Assembly (NCBI GenBank): GCA_003117195.1
Contig: BDSI01000110.1
Span: forward strand, 310,001 to 374,000
Direction: 5' to 3'
DNA length: 64,000 nucleotides
From: Eudorina sp. 2006-703-Eu-15
Taxonomy: Eukaryota; Chlorophyta; Chlorophyceae; Chlamydomonadales; Volvocaceae
Positions 13,418 through 24,200 of the stretch are shown here, piece after piece. Each line of letters starts with the position of its first letter. Position 1 is the first letter of the stretch. The position numbers were made by a program, and so were the translations under genes. The notes beneath the pieces are model-generated. The model did no database searches. It saw only the letters and a list, made by a program, of their open reading frames with translations, and was not told where the DNA came from.

Positions 13418-13824
13418 ATGGAATTGAATACTGATGTCTTGTTGCCCATCGTCTTGAATTTGCTGGACCCTGCCAAAGCGGTACGGTCTAACCCACGCGC
13501 TCTTCGGTATCCACCGTCTTGTGTTTGCCGGGCACCTAAACTCATGTACTGCGTGAATACAGCGACCTTACTTTCTCCTTAGGCGTCAAAAACCCAACGC
13601 ATGCAGCCATGCAGCAGGTGTGGACGGCGCGAGCCGGTTCACGTGCCGATCTACACGAAAATCCCAACCTCACAGAATATCATAATGACTATTTGAAAAG
13701 GCAGTATGTTGATCGGCTTGAGTACGAAAGTTACGTTTCGTGCGATCCAATGGTCGACGAAACTTTTGGATTATGCAATACTGTGTACGGGTGCAGCCTC
13801 AACTGGCTCATGTCCAGCGTTTGA
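13418..13824 (+). CDS. Possible small two-exon gene
   Basis: A candidate first exon (13418-13480) encodes MELNTDVLLPIVLNLLDPA and ends in KA at a GCG/GTACGG donor. It loosely resembles the start of an F-box (LP-x-x-LL-x-x-LDP). A second open segment to the stop at 13824 contains LTEYHNDYLKRQYVDRLEYE and fits in phase if the acceptor lies at ATGCAG/CAGGTG (about 13614). Codon use is AT-richer than in the confident genes, and no family match is certain. It could be a chance open frame or a decayed gene. Confidence 0.28.
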
Positions 13825-14825
13825 ATATGACAATATCACTTCTAATAATTCAATGTAAGCTAACAAGGCACCGCAAGAAGTGTGGTGCGACACACCGGTA
13901 CAGGATGTACAGACCCGAATTGATTGCCTCAGCCTCGCAACCGTCGCAACACCCTCAAGTAGATTTCCTGTCCAGGGCACAAATTCCTCTCAAAATCCCA
14001 CGCCCCTGCCGCAAATCTGGGAGGAAAAAGGTCGCAACAGACCCCAACGGTTTCCCGACTAATGGGGAGCAGTTTGCTCCTGCCCTTAGGCAGCTCGTAC
14101 TTTTGAAGGCTTGGGTCCGGTGGTTCCTTGGCTTCTTTTCTTTGGCATGGCTCCTTGCTTCGTGCAGGGCATGCCCCTGGGGTAGGATGAACAGTCCGTC
14201 TACGCCTGTACGGCGAGCGATCAACTTGGTTGTTGGTCCCCCTTGTAACCGTGAATCCTAATGGGCCACGGAAACCTTGAAACAATACATGGCAAACCCC
14301 CCTTTATTCCCCTTTGCATATCCGCATCCATCCCGACACCGCATAACGTGCCAGTCGCCGTTTGCTTCCACCAGGTGTCCACGTCGTCGGCCAGTGGGGC
14401 CACCCCTGCGCCACCTCAGTGTGTGGCGCATCACCTGCCAGTCGGCCGACCCCGGGCCAACTCCCGACTGCGTGTCGTTCAAATTCGAATTAGTTTTTAA
14501 AATCCACTGTTCCAAACGGCGCGAGAAGCATGGCCCGATGGCCGCATTCGTTCGCTCCCGGCTCCGTCGCCTCCATCCTCCTCCTACCCCAGGACCCAAC
14601 ACTGCTGTTTTGCCAGGTGTGCTCCGCTGGCAATGCGCGCCGTCATGAACAACTACTGTCGACATACCACAGGTAGGATAGGGTGGGCTAGAGCAAGAGG
14701 CGGTTCTAGGTATCCTTCAATTGATATCCGCCCATGTCCGTACGACATAGAGATTCCGCCGTGTTTCTCAGCCTCATCCCTCCGCCGCCGCCATCACTTC
14801 TACTCACCTTACCACTGCCTGCCGC
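13825..14825. other. No gene seen
   Basis: About 1 kb separating the two paralogues. Overlapping short open frames on both strands have no recognisable motif. It may include retroelement remnants, but I could not place any. Confidence 0.4.
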
Positions 14826-17800
14826 CTATGGCGAAAAGACAGCGGCTGCAAGCGGCGCGATGCGGGCCAGCCGCTCCCGCCGTGCCCAACGCGGGTCGTC
14901 GTCCCCGCACCCGTCTTCACCGGCTCCGAAACCGGGTCCGCTCAACCGCCGCAGCGACGGCGGCGCCACAGCCAGGGGCGGCTGTGAGCCCTGCGGCCCC
15001 TGCTTGCAACCTACACCGCCCGGTCCCCCATTGCAGCCCGCGCCACTCATCCCACCGACCCGGGCCCCGTGGCGGCCGCCGCCGCCCAGACGGGGTCGGC
15101 CCCTGCCCAGGAACCCCCTCACCAGCCCCACTAGCGTGCGGCCACCGGAACCTGTACTGCCGCTCCGTGTACTGCGGCTCGTGGGCCACTCCCGTACGGC
15201 ATTGCAGGAATGGTCAGCGTCCGACGCTGCTAAGGAACCGTTCTCCGTCAAGTAGTCGCCGGGGCTGGAGACCAGGTGCATGCCGGAGGGCTCCTCCGGT
15301 TGGCGTACGACAGACGCGTGGAGCTCATTGCCGTACGTCCTAGAATTGCCGTACAGCGACCATCGTGCCTCATTGGGATCCGCGCAGGGGCCGCCGTGTA
15401 GGCCGCCGCTCAGGTTGCTGTCGGAGGACGACATGGAGCCGTTGCGGCCGTGGGCGCCGCGGCTGGCTCGATGACCACCGCTGCCGCTGCTGTCTTTGCG
15501 GCGGTGGCGGCAGTGGTGACGAGGCACGAACGCGGCGGTATCGGGCGTGGCGGCGTGGGCGGCCGCGGTCGCGGCGCTGCCTGCAGCAGACCTGCCCCAG
15601 TGGGGATCCCAGCAAGCTAGCGCGACCGCGGTGACGCCGGTGGGCGCTGCTGGGGCGGACGAGGCCGGCGCCTCGTCCCCGCTGGCTCGACGGGGAGCTG
15701 CCCAGGGGCGTCCCCTGGAGCGTTCGCCGCTGGTGACGGAGGCGCCGGCGCCGTCACCGCCATCCTCCATGGCAGCGGTGGCGGCGGCGGCGGCCGCGGT
15801 CATTGCAGCGGCGCCAGCAAGGCCGGCAACGCACGAAGCCGCGGAGGAGTCGGAAAGGCCACATCCTTCCGTTGGCTCGTCCAACACCGGGTCGTCCAGG
15901 AAGACCCACGGGACGCTCAAGGTACGGCGGCTGGTGGCTGCTGGCGGCGGCGGCGCCGCCTCCCCAGACTGCGACACTAGCAACGGCGCCGCCTCCGCCG
16001 CCAACTCATCAGCCTGCGGGCACGTCTCGCTTCTTCTTGGTGCACCAGATGACGGCGGCAGTGGCGACGGAAGGGCGCCCGGCTGCGGCCGCAGGGCTGG
16101 TCCACCACGGCCCCCGACGCCGACGCTCCCGCCCTTACCCCATTCGCCGCCGCCGCCGTCGGCGCCGCGGACCGGGGCCCTCCACGTCATGTACCGAGGC
16201 TGTCGATACCGCAGCCGGTCCGCCACCCAGGCGATGGGCACATCCGCCTGTGGGCCACCGCCGCCGTTCACTGCGAAGAGCAAAGAGCATGAGTCAGGGG
16301 TGACCCAGGTACACATCACACGACGATCAATCAGGGACAGGATATGGCTGTTTGTGGTGCGCACCACCGCAACTTCCAGCGCCACTCTCCACACATCGGT
16401 TGGTAGTTAGGAAGGTAGAGAGACAGGCGCTGTCGGAAGGCAAGCCAGGCAGCCCAGTCCGGCGGTTCCCGGGCGGCGCCCCGCCCCTCACCTTGCGCGC
16501 GAACCTGCTGAGCCCAACGTCGCATGGATGCAGCCGGGCCAGCATCGCGGCTGCGCTCCACCAAGCTGCCGGCAGCGGCGACGCCACACTGTACGGCAGC
16601 GCCGTCCGCACGGGACCCGCCTCCGCCGCCGCCGCCATCAGCGCTTGCAGAGGCCCTGGGCACCGACGGCGGCGGCACGTAGTACCCGGGCCGTGGCGCC
16701 ACCTGCTCCAAGAGAGCCTCCAAAGCCGCGCCCCAGCCGCCGCCATCAGCGCTCCAAGCCGGCTGTCGCATGGGTGGCTGACCTGCTGAAGGACCCTGCG
16801 GGACCGACGGCGGCTTGGGGAGCCGGGGCCGCGGGCCGCTCGGGCCGGCGGAAGCATCGCAGCTACCACTGTAGCTGCCCTGGAGGCCAACGATGGGGCT
16901 GGCTGCTCGAACGTAGCCTGGGCCGCCTGGGGCGAGCGCGTGGCGGCGGGGGGCAGCAGTTTGGCGAAGCGGGAGCTGTGAATTTGCGAGAGGTCACAAA
17001 CCCACCGGTGGCGGAATCGGAACCTAGTCACTGTCGACACTAGTCGTGGAGGGGTGTGGGAATTCAAACCCCAGACCCTTTCCACTGAGTGGGCGGCCCA
17101 AGGCGGCCTCAGCAGCGGACAGCGGGATGGCCCCCCTCCCTGGGCAGCCCACCTGGCGGGCCACCCGCGGGTGCAAATTCGGGTGCTGCAGGGAGCGGTG
17201 AGAGATGCAGCGCGGGTAATGCAGCGCTGAGGGCTGCGGGCGCGGCCCCCTCGTCCAGGTCCTCGCCGTCGCCGCCTGGCGCCTGCCCCGCCCTCCCGCC
17301 GGCCTCCAGCGACGAAGAGGCGCCCGGGATCAGCGCCGGGATGGGCGCTGACGCCGGCTCGCCGACGGCGTGCCGCCGCCGCCGAGGATGTCCCCGGGAG
17401 CCCCACGCGCCCGTCGGCGCGTCACCGCCAGGGATACCCCGGCGGGTCGACAAGTTGGAGAGGAGAAGGGAGTCGTGCATGTCGTACAGCTCGGTGTACC
17501 GCCATCCTGCGCTGCTCATGAGCAGCGCGCCGTACCGCCCCACGACGGCCCGGCTGCAGATCGAGTACTCCCGGGGCCTGGGCGCCTGGGCTGGCCCCAG
17601 GCCGGCCATCTTGCCGCCAGGAGGAGACGCCGGCGCAGCCGCCGCCTCGTCCCAGTCAAGTCTTCCGCCGCAGTCGTCACGGCCGCCGCTCCCCACATCG
17701 TACCCGCCAACGTCACCCTGGCTGGCCACCCTGCGCAACCGCCGAGGCCTTCGCCGCCTCCGCTGCCGCTCGAGATGCAGCTCGGGGTGCTGCTCGGCAC

Positions 17801-18800
17801 CCTCGTCAAAGCTCCCCCACGACGTCATCGCCGCCTCGCTGTCCTCATGCTCTGAACGCTCCAGGCGTGGCTGCGATGTCGTCACGGCCATCGCCTCCGC
17901 CTCCCACGGGTGCTGCGTCACCGGGGTCTGCGCGCGCCTGCCTGAGCCCTGGCCTGGCAGGAGCCCCCGAGAGGTCTGGCCCGTTGAGCAGCCCTCGCCC
18001 CCGCCCTCACCCTCTCTGGTGCAGCTAAGCGACCCGGGGTCGGCGATTGCCTGCACGGCCTGCAGAACAGCACGGCGGGGGAGGGGGTCCACCTCCATCT
18101 CCGGGGCCAGGTCGCGACCGTGGGTGCGAGCGGCCGCCGAGGACAGGAGGTCAGGGACGGCCGGCCGGGGCGCCGCTGAGCCCGGGGTGCACCCCCCAGC
18201 AAGAGCATGGGTGGTAGCGGCCTGGGAGTCCGTAGCCACCGGTGCCCGGCGCCGTCGCCTGTGGGGACCAGACCGGCTGCGCCCGGGTGCATGGCAGCCT
18301 GGCGATCCAGGGAGGGGGCCGGATGCGGCCCCGCTGGTTGCGCTGTGTTGGCAGTGGCGATGGGAAGTCGCGGCCGCGCGTGGGCAGCCAGGGGCGGCAG
18401 CTGCTGGTTCGCCTGGTCCTGCGGCGGCGCCCGGTGCGCCACCCAACGGCCTGTTGGTTGCGGTTGCGGCTGCTGTTGTGAGGGGCGAAGAGGGTGTTGG
18501 GGTGCTGATGGTGGGTGGCGATTGAGGGTGTGTGGCCTCACGACGGGTAAGCGCCCGTGACGACCCGGAAGGGGCACCGCTGCTTAGCCGGTGGCGAATG
18601 GCCGCCCGTAACGCGGCCTCCGCGGCCGCGACGGAGCCACCCCAGGCCACAGCTGGGCCCTGCGTGGGGGCAATGCACATGGACCGGTCGCCGTCAGGGC
18701 TGGGAAGCCGGAGGGGACGTAACGCTATGCCGGGCAGGCAGGGGCAAGGCGGGTGCGATGCGTATGCAAGGGCACAAGTATGGTGCGTGATACTGTCCAT
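14826..18800 (-). CDS. Unrecognised low-complexity protein, tandem paralogue B
   Basis: Paralogue of the gene at 8279-12964, on the same strand. The last exon is 16270-14826 (481 codons), joined in phase 1 to an exon ending at 16492 (donor GCGCAAG/GTGAGG, acceptor TTCGCAG/TGAACGG). A large upstream exon within 18800 to about 17109 carries the shared AAEAA-x-x-AA helix and the block VGRYGALLMSSAGWR then TELYDMHDSLLLS. The penultimate exon has ALEALLEQVAPRPGYY, then LVERS and MRRWAQQVRA. The last exon begins with a conserved-looking patch (PIAWVADRLRYRQPRYMTW) that has no clear counterpart in A. It later has VFLDDPVLDEP and ends RRERLARIAPLAAAVFSP. No catalytic motif or membrane segment is evident. 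The start codon and the first introns are uncertain. Confidence 0.6.
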
Positions 18801-20847
18801 GAGTATCGGTAGTTATGTGAAGCCATGGTGCCATGTCCCTCACGCATTTGTGTACCGTATGCTGTGCGGTGTTGTTTCGTTGCACTGCCGGTGGATCGCT
18901 GTAGAGTATCCGTTGCAAAGCACAGGTAATGATGATTCCTCCACGAGGTTTGCTGAAACATGTACTTTCATGTGTGGAATCGGAAGGGCACTGACGGATA
19001 TCTATGCAGGCGTCCGTGAGCGTTGGGGCACCCTGGCAGAGGTTTCCGGACGTGCAACCGCTGGCGTGCCGGGCTGCGCCCTTGGAAACCTGCTGGCTTC
19101 TGAGCACCGACCAGTGGTGCGGTCACTGCCCTGAAGTCTGGCCATGCATTATGACCATTGTATTCCATATCGTTGCGTCGTTTTAAGGAGTATACTTACC
19201 GGGATGTATTCCAACTGACCCCTTCGGTGTGCGCGCGCCTCCGTGTCCATAAACGTGGGCAAAACTGTTTAGTGGCGCTCTATTCAATTTGAGATCAGCG
19301 CCCAGAAAACAGTATCCAGGTCTGGCGGACAGGCGGTGAGCCAGACAACTGTCAGTCTGTCACACTATCACCGCATCAAAATTGGACTCCCGCAAGTACG
19401 GCTGACTCGGAGCAGTATATTTTAAGCTTGACATGAAATTGCAATATATTGTCATGCGACTTCTCGCTTGCGCTTACATGAAAGGCAGTGAACACATTAG
19501 TACTCTCAGGCTGAAGGCATGGTCTGGCCGAGCTTAAGCTGACCAGGCTTCCAGAAGAAAGCAAGTTGTAACACAGTATGTATGGAAAGTTACGAAACAT
19601 GTGGGTTCATGATGACTGTTAAGATGTATTGCTACTGCGATTGGTTAACGGGACAAGTTTGACTGCTGAAACCTGCATTGCCTTGCCTACATGCTATGAT
19701 TGATCAACAGGATGTATATAACTAGGCAGAAATGTGCGTTCTTTAACGACATGTGGTCATTCAGCGACCTGACCTGGACGTCTCAGGATGACTCATGCAG
19801 CGCCAGTCAATAACTTTAATTCCTGTTGCAAACGATTTCAGCTGCCTTAATGTTTTGATAATCTCCTGCTTATATATTATATTTTTTCAACCTTGCGCTG
19901 GACATGAAACCCTGAAAATTGAAACCTTCTCCGGCAGCATGGTGGTGAGATTACAACCAACTATGCGTAATTTTCCTTGACCAATAAAAATTATTCATTT
20001 TCGCTTTTCCAGGACCAGTCATACAAACAGAGAGATGAAGGCGTTTGACGTGGGCGTTCAGTTAGTTACTACGGTACTGAAACTTCGCAGCTCGTGGTCC
20101 TTCGTCATCGAACAGGGCCGAACTGCTGTCCTGCATTGAAATGCATGCAATTGATAGGGGTAGCGTAGCGTTCGCCCTACGTTTAGGATACCAGCCGGTC
20201 GCGTGTTGGCGAATACGATACGGAAAGCGTAACAGCCAGGGTTTCGCCGATCGGCTTCATCAGACATCAGCATTTTTACAATTTCCTTCCAATCGACAGA
20301 GCGGTCAGGAGGAACATTCCTGCGCAATAGTTCACCCTGGACGGTAGCGGGACGGGACAGCGAGAAGCGAAAGCGCATCCATACGCAGCGGGAGTATGCC
20401 GAGTTGTAATCACTCCATGAACCGCTCCTGCCTGTCAGTCAGTCAGTCAGTCAGTCAGGTACAATCGGGCGGGACGCCGGGAGGCAAACGGCACCAGGTC
20501 CGTCCCTTCGTGTGCTCTGTGACCTTCACAGAACAGAAACCCAGGTGAATCGTGAGCTGGGTCACCGAGACCACTGGTTGCCTCAAGAAGCTGCCCTTCG
20601 ATCCTGCCGTACCGTACTGACTTGGGTCTCTGTCCCCAGGTTGCAAACAACACTTGTGTGCGATCGGTTGGGGTTCCGAACAGCGCATCAGTGCGCGTAA
20701 CATCATTCAGGTTAAGGCGGGGGACGCATGCACGACCTTTCTTCCTACTTTGTTGCCCAGACTAAGACTGACGGTCATCCATGACCTGAGTGAACCCTTT
20801 TGCCCGTGTGTGCGCATGGTTGACTGGCGGACCGGTCCAGTGAAGAG
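18801..20847. other. Intergenic, partly AT-rich
   Basis: No gene is supported. The part from about 19200 to 20000 is markedly AT-rich. It contains the 17-mer TTGCAATATATTGTCAT at 19439-19455, repeated exactly in the H2A promoter. Confidence 0.4.
20437..20459. repeat. (CAGT)n microsatellite
   Basis: About five tandem copies of GTCA/CAGT, the same family of tetranucleotide as the array at 7391-7420. Confidence 0.9.
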
Positions 20848-20900
20848 GGCTGTCACCGATGACCCGCGGGGTCCAATATAACATCATCAATAAAGAAGAG
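20848..20900 (+). mobile_element. Retroelement 3' tail, copy 1
   Basis: The sequence GGCTGTCACCGATGACCCGC, then GGGGTCCAATATAACATC and an A/T-rich tail, matches tails at 42755-42793 (+) and 42920-42881 (-). The shared end is GACCCGCGGGGTC followed by TAACATC and AAT-rich DNA, as expected for the 3' terminus of a non-LTR retroelement. The 5' extent is not resolved. Confidence 0.6.
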
Positions 20901-21281
20901 CTGCAGGAATTTGCGGGCCAATAATTCGCGTTCAGCTGCACGACCGTAAGCCCCCATAATGTGGAGTTCCGTACTCCGCCGTTAACGCCACTGAACGCGG
21001 CAAGCTACTCCGCACCGTGGCCCCCACCCCGCAACTCCACGGGCCAAGACGTTCCTGGGGGGCGACGCACCGCCGCGCATCACCAACCGGTAGGTAACAT
21101 TCGCCCGGGCATTGACACCGGAACCACAGCGGGAGCAGGTCAACCACACGCCCGCGCACTCAGATTCCTCCACTTGTTCTATAGTCCAAGTTTTTCCCCG
21201 CAAACACCAACCGGCAGCCCTCAAGCAAGCACCGCCACCACCTCGCGAGCCCGGGATCCGACACTCCCCTCACTGAGCGGT
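20901..21281. other. Downstream flank of the permease gene
   Basis: About 380 bp between the retroelement tail and the stop of the ALS3-like gene, presumably holding its 3' UTR. No clear TGTAA-type polyadenylation signal was picked out on the minus strand. Confidence 0.3.
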
Positions 21282-24200
21282 TCAGACGGGCTTGTCGACG
21301 TCCTTTCGCGTCTGGGCCTGACCCGCCGCCTGGTCCGGTGGTGTCGTCCCCGGCCCCGCCCCCGGCGCCCCTGCTGCCCCCGCCCCCGTAGCACCCACCG
21401 TCGAACCGCCGGACCTCCAGCGCCCCACAGCCCCCCAGGCAGCTCCCAGCCCCGCCGATGCCTGCGATCCCAACCAACCCCCAACCGCCACCACCGTGGA
21501 AACACCGCTGCTCATTACCGATGACCCGTGGGTCATGGAGGGCCCCGACCAGCCGCCACGTGACTGCGGCGGCGTTAGTCCGAGCAGCGGCTGTTGCGCC
21601 ACCTGATCCGAGGACCCAGGAACCAGACCACCGCCGTTGCCTTCCTCCGCGTCGTACACACCGCCACTACCAAGGCGGCTGACGTCGGCATCGTGCTCAA
21701 GCAGGCGCTCGTCCCACGACAGCTTCGGGGACAAGGGCTGGCCCCGCCCCGCCATGGAACCCGCCGACAGCGGCGAGGTGACGCCGGCTGTGCCCTCCTG
21801 CAGCCCCTCCGGGGGGGCCCCCAGCAGTGCAGAGGACGTGCTTTCCGCACTGAACAGGCGGTCCACATTCCCGGCCGGGTACTGCGGCGTCCCATGGGTC
21901 GGTCCGGCGCCAGCGGCCCCGCGCCGGCTGCCTGTCCACAGCCTCGTCACCGCCGCCGTAAGAGACGACGGCAGCAGATGCCGCCGCCGCCGCCGCCACG
22001 AACTCGCAGCGGCGAAGGGTGACGCCGCCGCGCCGCCGCCGCCGTCGCCCCTGTAGGCGCCACCTGTCGGCGCAGCCTCGGCGGCGCCGCTCGACTGCGG
22101 CAGCAGCGCGGCGGCGGCGGAGTCCCCGTCGTCGTCGTCGCCGCCGCCGCCATGACCGTCTGCGGGTGCGCGCGGCCGGCGCCGCGGCGCCGTCGGCGGG
22201 CAGAAGCAGCAGCAGCAGGCGGCCGCGAGGCAGCTTCCCAGGGCAGCGCCCTTGCGGCGGGCGGTGGCCGCTGCCCTGCGCGCCGTGGCGACCAGCTGCG
22301 CCCACCTCGCCCGGGCTCCTCCGCTCTGCGGCTGCTTCTTTATCAGGCGGTCCACCCGGAAGGTGTGGGTTGAGTCCACGATATGCAATACGGCAAGGTA
22401 GATGGAGGCCACGGAGGCAAGGCACGTGGTGGCGACCACCACTGCGACAGAGGGGGCAGCGGCAGGCGGCGGGTGTGGGAAATTGGCAGACATCCAGAAT
22501 CAAAGAGCGCTGCTGCCGCGAGGGCGGGTATGGGGGGTCGTATCAGGAGGGGGCCAAGGAGGGGCTCGAGCGGCGGGTAGGGGGGCTGGCGAGAGGAGGC
22601 GGGGGCAGTCATGCGGCAGCGCAGGCGGTTGAAGGCTGTGAGGGGCGAGGCGGCGCGGGGGTTGGGAGGTCCAGGCCAGGGCGGGGCGCGGCAAGGCGGG
22701 GCGGCAGCGCAGGTTGACATCCCCTCCCTGCCAGATAATTCCGAGGCCTCGATGCCCCGCCCTTTCAGCCCCAGACCCCCGGACCCCTCCGCCCCTCACC
22801 GAAGATGATGACCATCTGGTAGCGGGCGGCCTGCAGGGGCCCGGACATGTCGCCGTTAGAGACAGCGGCGATTGCAGCGGCGATTGCAGCGGGGCTCAGC
22901 GGCCGTGGGGTGCGGCGGTCGGGGGGGGCGGGTACCGTAAGGCCCAGCTCGCAGAGCAGAGCAGAGCGCAGCGTAGTACACCCGGCTGGATGCGAACCAC
23001 TGATCGGCAGAGCAGCTGCCCCGCGGCGGTGCCTCAACCGCCAAGGGCACCCCAAGGGCCCACAACCCCAAAGGGCCCACACTCCCGCAGGGCCCACACC
23101 TCCCAAGGGCCCACACCCCTCAAGCGCCCACAGCCCCAGGTCCTCTGGTCGAATGTACCCCCCCCCCCGCTAACCGCCTCCCCTCCTCCCTTCCATCTGT
23201 CTACCATGTTCCCCTCCTCCCTCCTCTTCCCCCCCTAAAGCACGCCCGCACCTGTGTGGGGTCACCACCCGCCAGGATCTGACCCGTCATCATGCCTGCA
23301 ACCACACACGTCCGTACCGCGATGGTGGTGGAGGGTTTAGGGGTTTCGGTGGGTGGGGATGGTGGAGAGATGATTAGGCGCTGGGGGCGTTCGGGGCGGA
23401 TCTGAGGCTGGGGTCATTCGGGGCAGGTCGAGCTCCGGGACACAGGAGGTGCGTGGCGCGGGTACTGCACCGCGTAATTGTACGGCAGTACGGCATCTTA
23501 GTATGGAAGTACGGCATCTTAGTATGGCAGTACGGCATCTACGCACCCGGTATCGCCACAATGCCCATGACGCTCATCTGGTTGAGGAGGGGCGTCATGG
23601 AAACCTGTACGGCAGCGGGGCGCGCGAGACGGTCCGGGCGTAAGGCGCGGCGCAAGTGGCAAAGCGGGAGCAGCTGCCAAGTCGGTCGCCACACCTTTGA
23701 CCAAAAGAACAACTCCGTTCGCACGCCGTCAGCAGCCAGATGCCACAACCGCCGTGGGTGAGGCAACCAGTCTCAACATCACATGCCGAGGTTTCAGGGA
23801 CGCAGGTCCTGGTGCAACTCACACACAGCGATATATAATTGATAATATGACCTCTCTATAAATATAATGTTATGTATATGACTACTTATTGGACGGCATC
23901 CCCACTAAGCAGCGGTCTTCGGGCCGTGAGCGCACCCGGGCGGCGAAGCGATCTGAGCGCGTTACCCAACAGGATGCGAGGTGCATAAAGGTCCGGGCCG
24001 AACCAGATGAACCGGATCGCGGGGGATGGGCAGAGAGGGGAGGTGGAGGGTGACGGGAGCAACAGGCCCCCCGGGGTGGCTGGGTGGGTGCCTGGCATCC
24101 CCTCCCCGGCCTTCCCTTTCCTAGCGGGGGCGCTCGTAAAGCGGGTGGTTGAGACCACGTACCTTGAGGGCCCTGCGTACGGCTTCGTCCGTGGCTTCGA

